Position numbers and translations under genes: made by a program. The notes below the pieces were generated by a model. It searched no databases, was not told where the DNA came from, and was given only the letters and a program-made list of their open reading frames with translations. Source: CAVXHV01 sp963761445 (GTDB taxonomy: Bacteria; Planctomycetota; Planctomycetia; Isosphaerales; Isosphaeraceae). Taken from it: 64,000 nt of DNA. The stretch is from assembly GCA_963761445.1 (NCBI GenBank), contig CAVXHV010000004.1, positions 4,318,269-4,382,268 of the forward strand, given 5' to 3'. Positions 63,468 through 64,000 of the stretch are shown here, in pieces. Numbering within the stretch: the first letter of the stretch is position 1; each line of letters opens with the position of its first letter.

Positions 63468-63755
63468 ATGGGCCAGCTTTTCGAGACGGTTCGCCGACTG
63501 GTTGCCGAGGAAAGGTACGTCATCGGCGAGCACGCTTCCGAGCGACTGGAAGAGCGCGGTATCATGGAGTGGCAGGTGGTCGCTGGACTGAAGGACGGCG
63601 AATTGATCGCCGAGCGGCCGGATGCGAGGCCCAACCCAGTGGTGGAAGTTCGTGAAATCTTGCTCGACGGCACCGAGTTCAAGGCCGTTTGGTCTCACTT
63701 GCGGCAAACTGGCGTGGCGAAGTTGGTAACGGTCCACTTTTTCGACGAAGGATAA
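63468..63755 (+). CDS. DUF4258-type toxin-like protein
   Basis: ATG 63468 (M-G-Q-L-F-E-T-V-R-R-L-V) is chosen over 63444 because the family start falls there. The 95-residue protein has Y-V-I-G-E-H-A-S-E-R-L-E-E-R-G-I and, later, G-T-E-F-K-A-V-W and L-V-T-V-H-F-F, the beta-sheet pattern of DUF4258/BrnT-like RNase-fold toxins. It is followed after two bases by a second small gene, the usual layout of toxin-first pairs. Confidence 0.75.
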   Translation: MGQLFETVRRLVAEERYVIGEHASERLEERGIMEWQVVAGLKDGELIAERPDARPNPVVEVREILLDGTEFKAVWSHLRQTGVAKLVTVHFFDEG

Positions 63756-63757
63756 TC

Positions 63758-63985
63758 ATGCGCATTCCCGGCCAGCGGATCACACGGACTCGCCTGATCC
63801 AGACTGAAAAATATGTGGTCGCAGTGGACGTCGAAATGGTCGTCCCGATCGACGACCCGAGTGAGCCGTGCTACGAATCGGAGACGGTTCAACTCCTACG
63901 CGAGGTCAAGGAACACGCCGAGCGCGGCGACGTCGCGTGGTTGACAAAGAAAGGGAAGGTGTACGCAGCAGTCGAGGTTGCCTGA
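63758..63985 (+). CDS. Antitoxin-like partner of the DUF4258 protein
   Basis: ATG 63758 lies two bases after the upstream stop, so the pair is co-translated. The 75-residue product has an N-terminal beta segment (Y-V-V-A-V-D-V-E-M-V-V-P), then a helix rich in Glu and Lys (L-L-R-E-V-K-E-H-A-E-R-G-D) and W-L-T-K-K-G-K-V-Y. It has no recognised DNA-binding motif. Paired gene order and size support an antitoxin role; homology is not established. Confidence 0.6.
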   Translation: MRIPGQRITRTRLIQTEKYVVAVDVEMVVPIDDPSEPCYESETVQLLREVKEHAERGDVAWLTKKGKVYAAVEVA

Positions 63986-64000
63986 CATACCGTCCGTTGG

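Overview
The window looks like a high-GC planctomycete (Planctomycetota) chromosome segment, probably from a metagenome. The call rests on family content, not on any marker gene. The families are a MoxR/DUF58/VWA/large-TM-protein operon ending in an alpha/alpha-toroid protein and a huge TlpA fusion, a DUF2617 protein, a PEP-CTERM remnant, an Imm70-type protein, a tandem WADA-type repeat protein, and dispersed palindromic repeats. I saw no rRNA, tRNA or CRISPR array, but I could not run a search for them.

Layout. (1) 1-6.4 kb is a decaying accessory region: an edge-truncated membrane protein, a PEP-CTERM remnant, two antitoxin genes whose PIN toxins are ruined, a frameshifted TPR gene, a prepilin-like peptide, a long perfect hairpin and a 21-bp tandem repeat. 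(2) 6.4-8.4 kb is a large protein of unknown function with tandem in-frame repeats in its tail; a paralogue sits at 53.3-54.7 kb. (3) 8.7-26.0 kb, plus strand, is one long gene train: MoxR ATPase, DUF58, BatA-like VWA, a second VWA protein, a DUF4175-like giant, three secreted paralogues that each carry four LTxxQ-like units, a prenyltransferase-type toroid protein and a thioredoxin-tailed 985-aa protein. It reads as a chaperone/VWA envelope machine. (4) 34.9-26.0 kb, minus strand, is a mostly overlapping train: methyltransferase, membrane glycosyltransferase-like protein, CDP-alcohol phosphatidyltransferase, Gfo/Idh/MocA oxidoreductase, PAS histidine kinase, sugar-phosphate isomerase, ABC permease. 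(5) 35.2-42.9 kb holds DUF2617, a complete insertion sequence with a perfect 9-bp target duplication, an ADP-ribosylglycohydrolase, a TPR protein and an ABC1/UbiB kinase. (6) 51.1-43.0 kb, minus strand, is a lipid/envelope cluster: ketosynthase, ACP, LpxL-like acyltransferase, membrane protein with a CX5R phosphatase loop, aminotransferase, and two LptF/LptG-type permeases. A fumarylacetoacetase-family gene diverges from it. (7) 53-64 kb is a repeat-rich accessory island: the second tail-repeat protein, truncated or repeat-invaded glycosyltransferases, 57-, 152- and 200-bp tandem arrays, a TylF-type methyltransferase, orphan immunity-like genes, a 74-residue-repeat protein, a Y1 transposase remnant and a DUF4258 toxin/antitoxin-like pair.

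Two features colour every call. First, many conserved genes are split by single-base frameshifts, several at homopolymers (G5 at 26386, A3 at 30402, G4 near 1719), with the frames otherwise open. That pattern suggests consensus errors at least as much as pseudogenes, so I give the whole span as one gene. Second, several accessory genes keep both ends of a recognisable family but seem to lack the middle (PIN toxin, GT2 glycosyltransferase, Imm70-like protein, Y1 transposase). That is either real deletion decay or assembly collapse.
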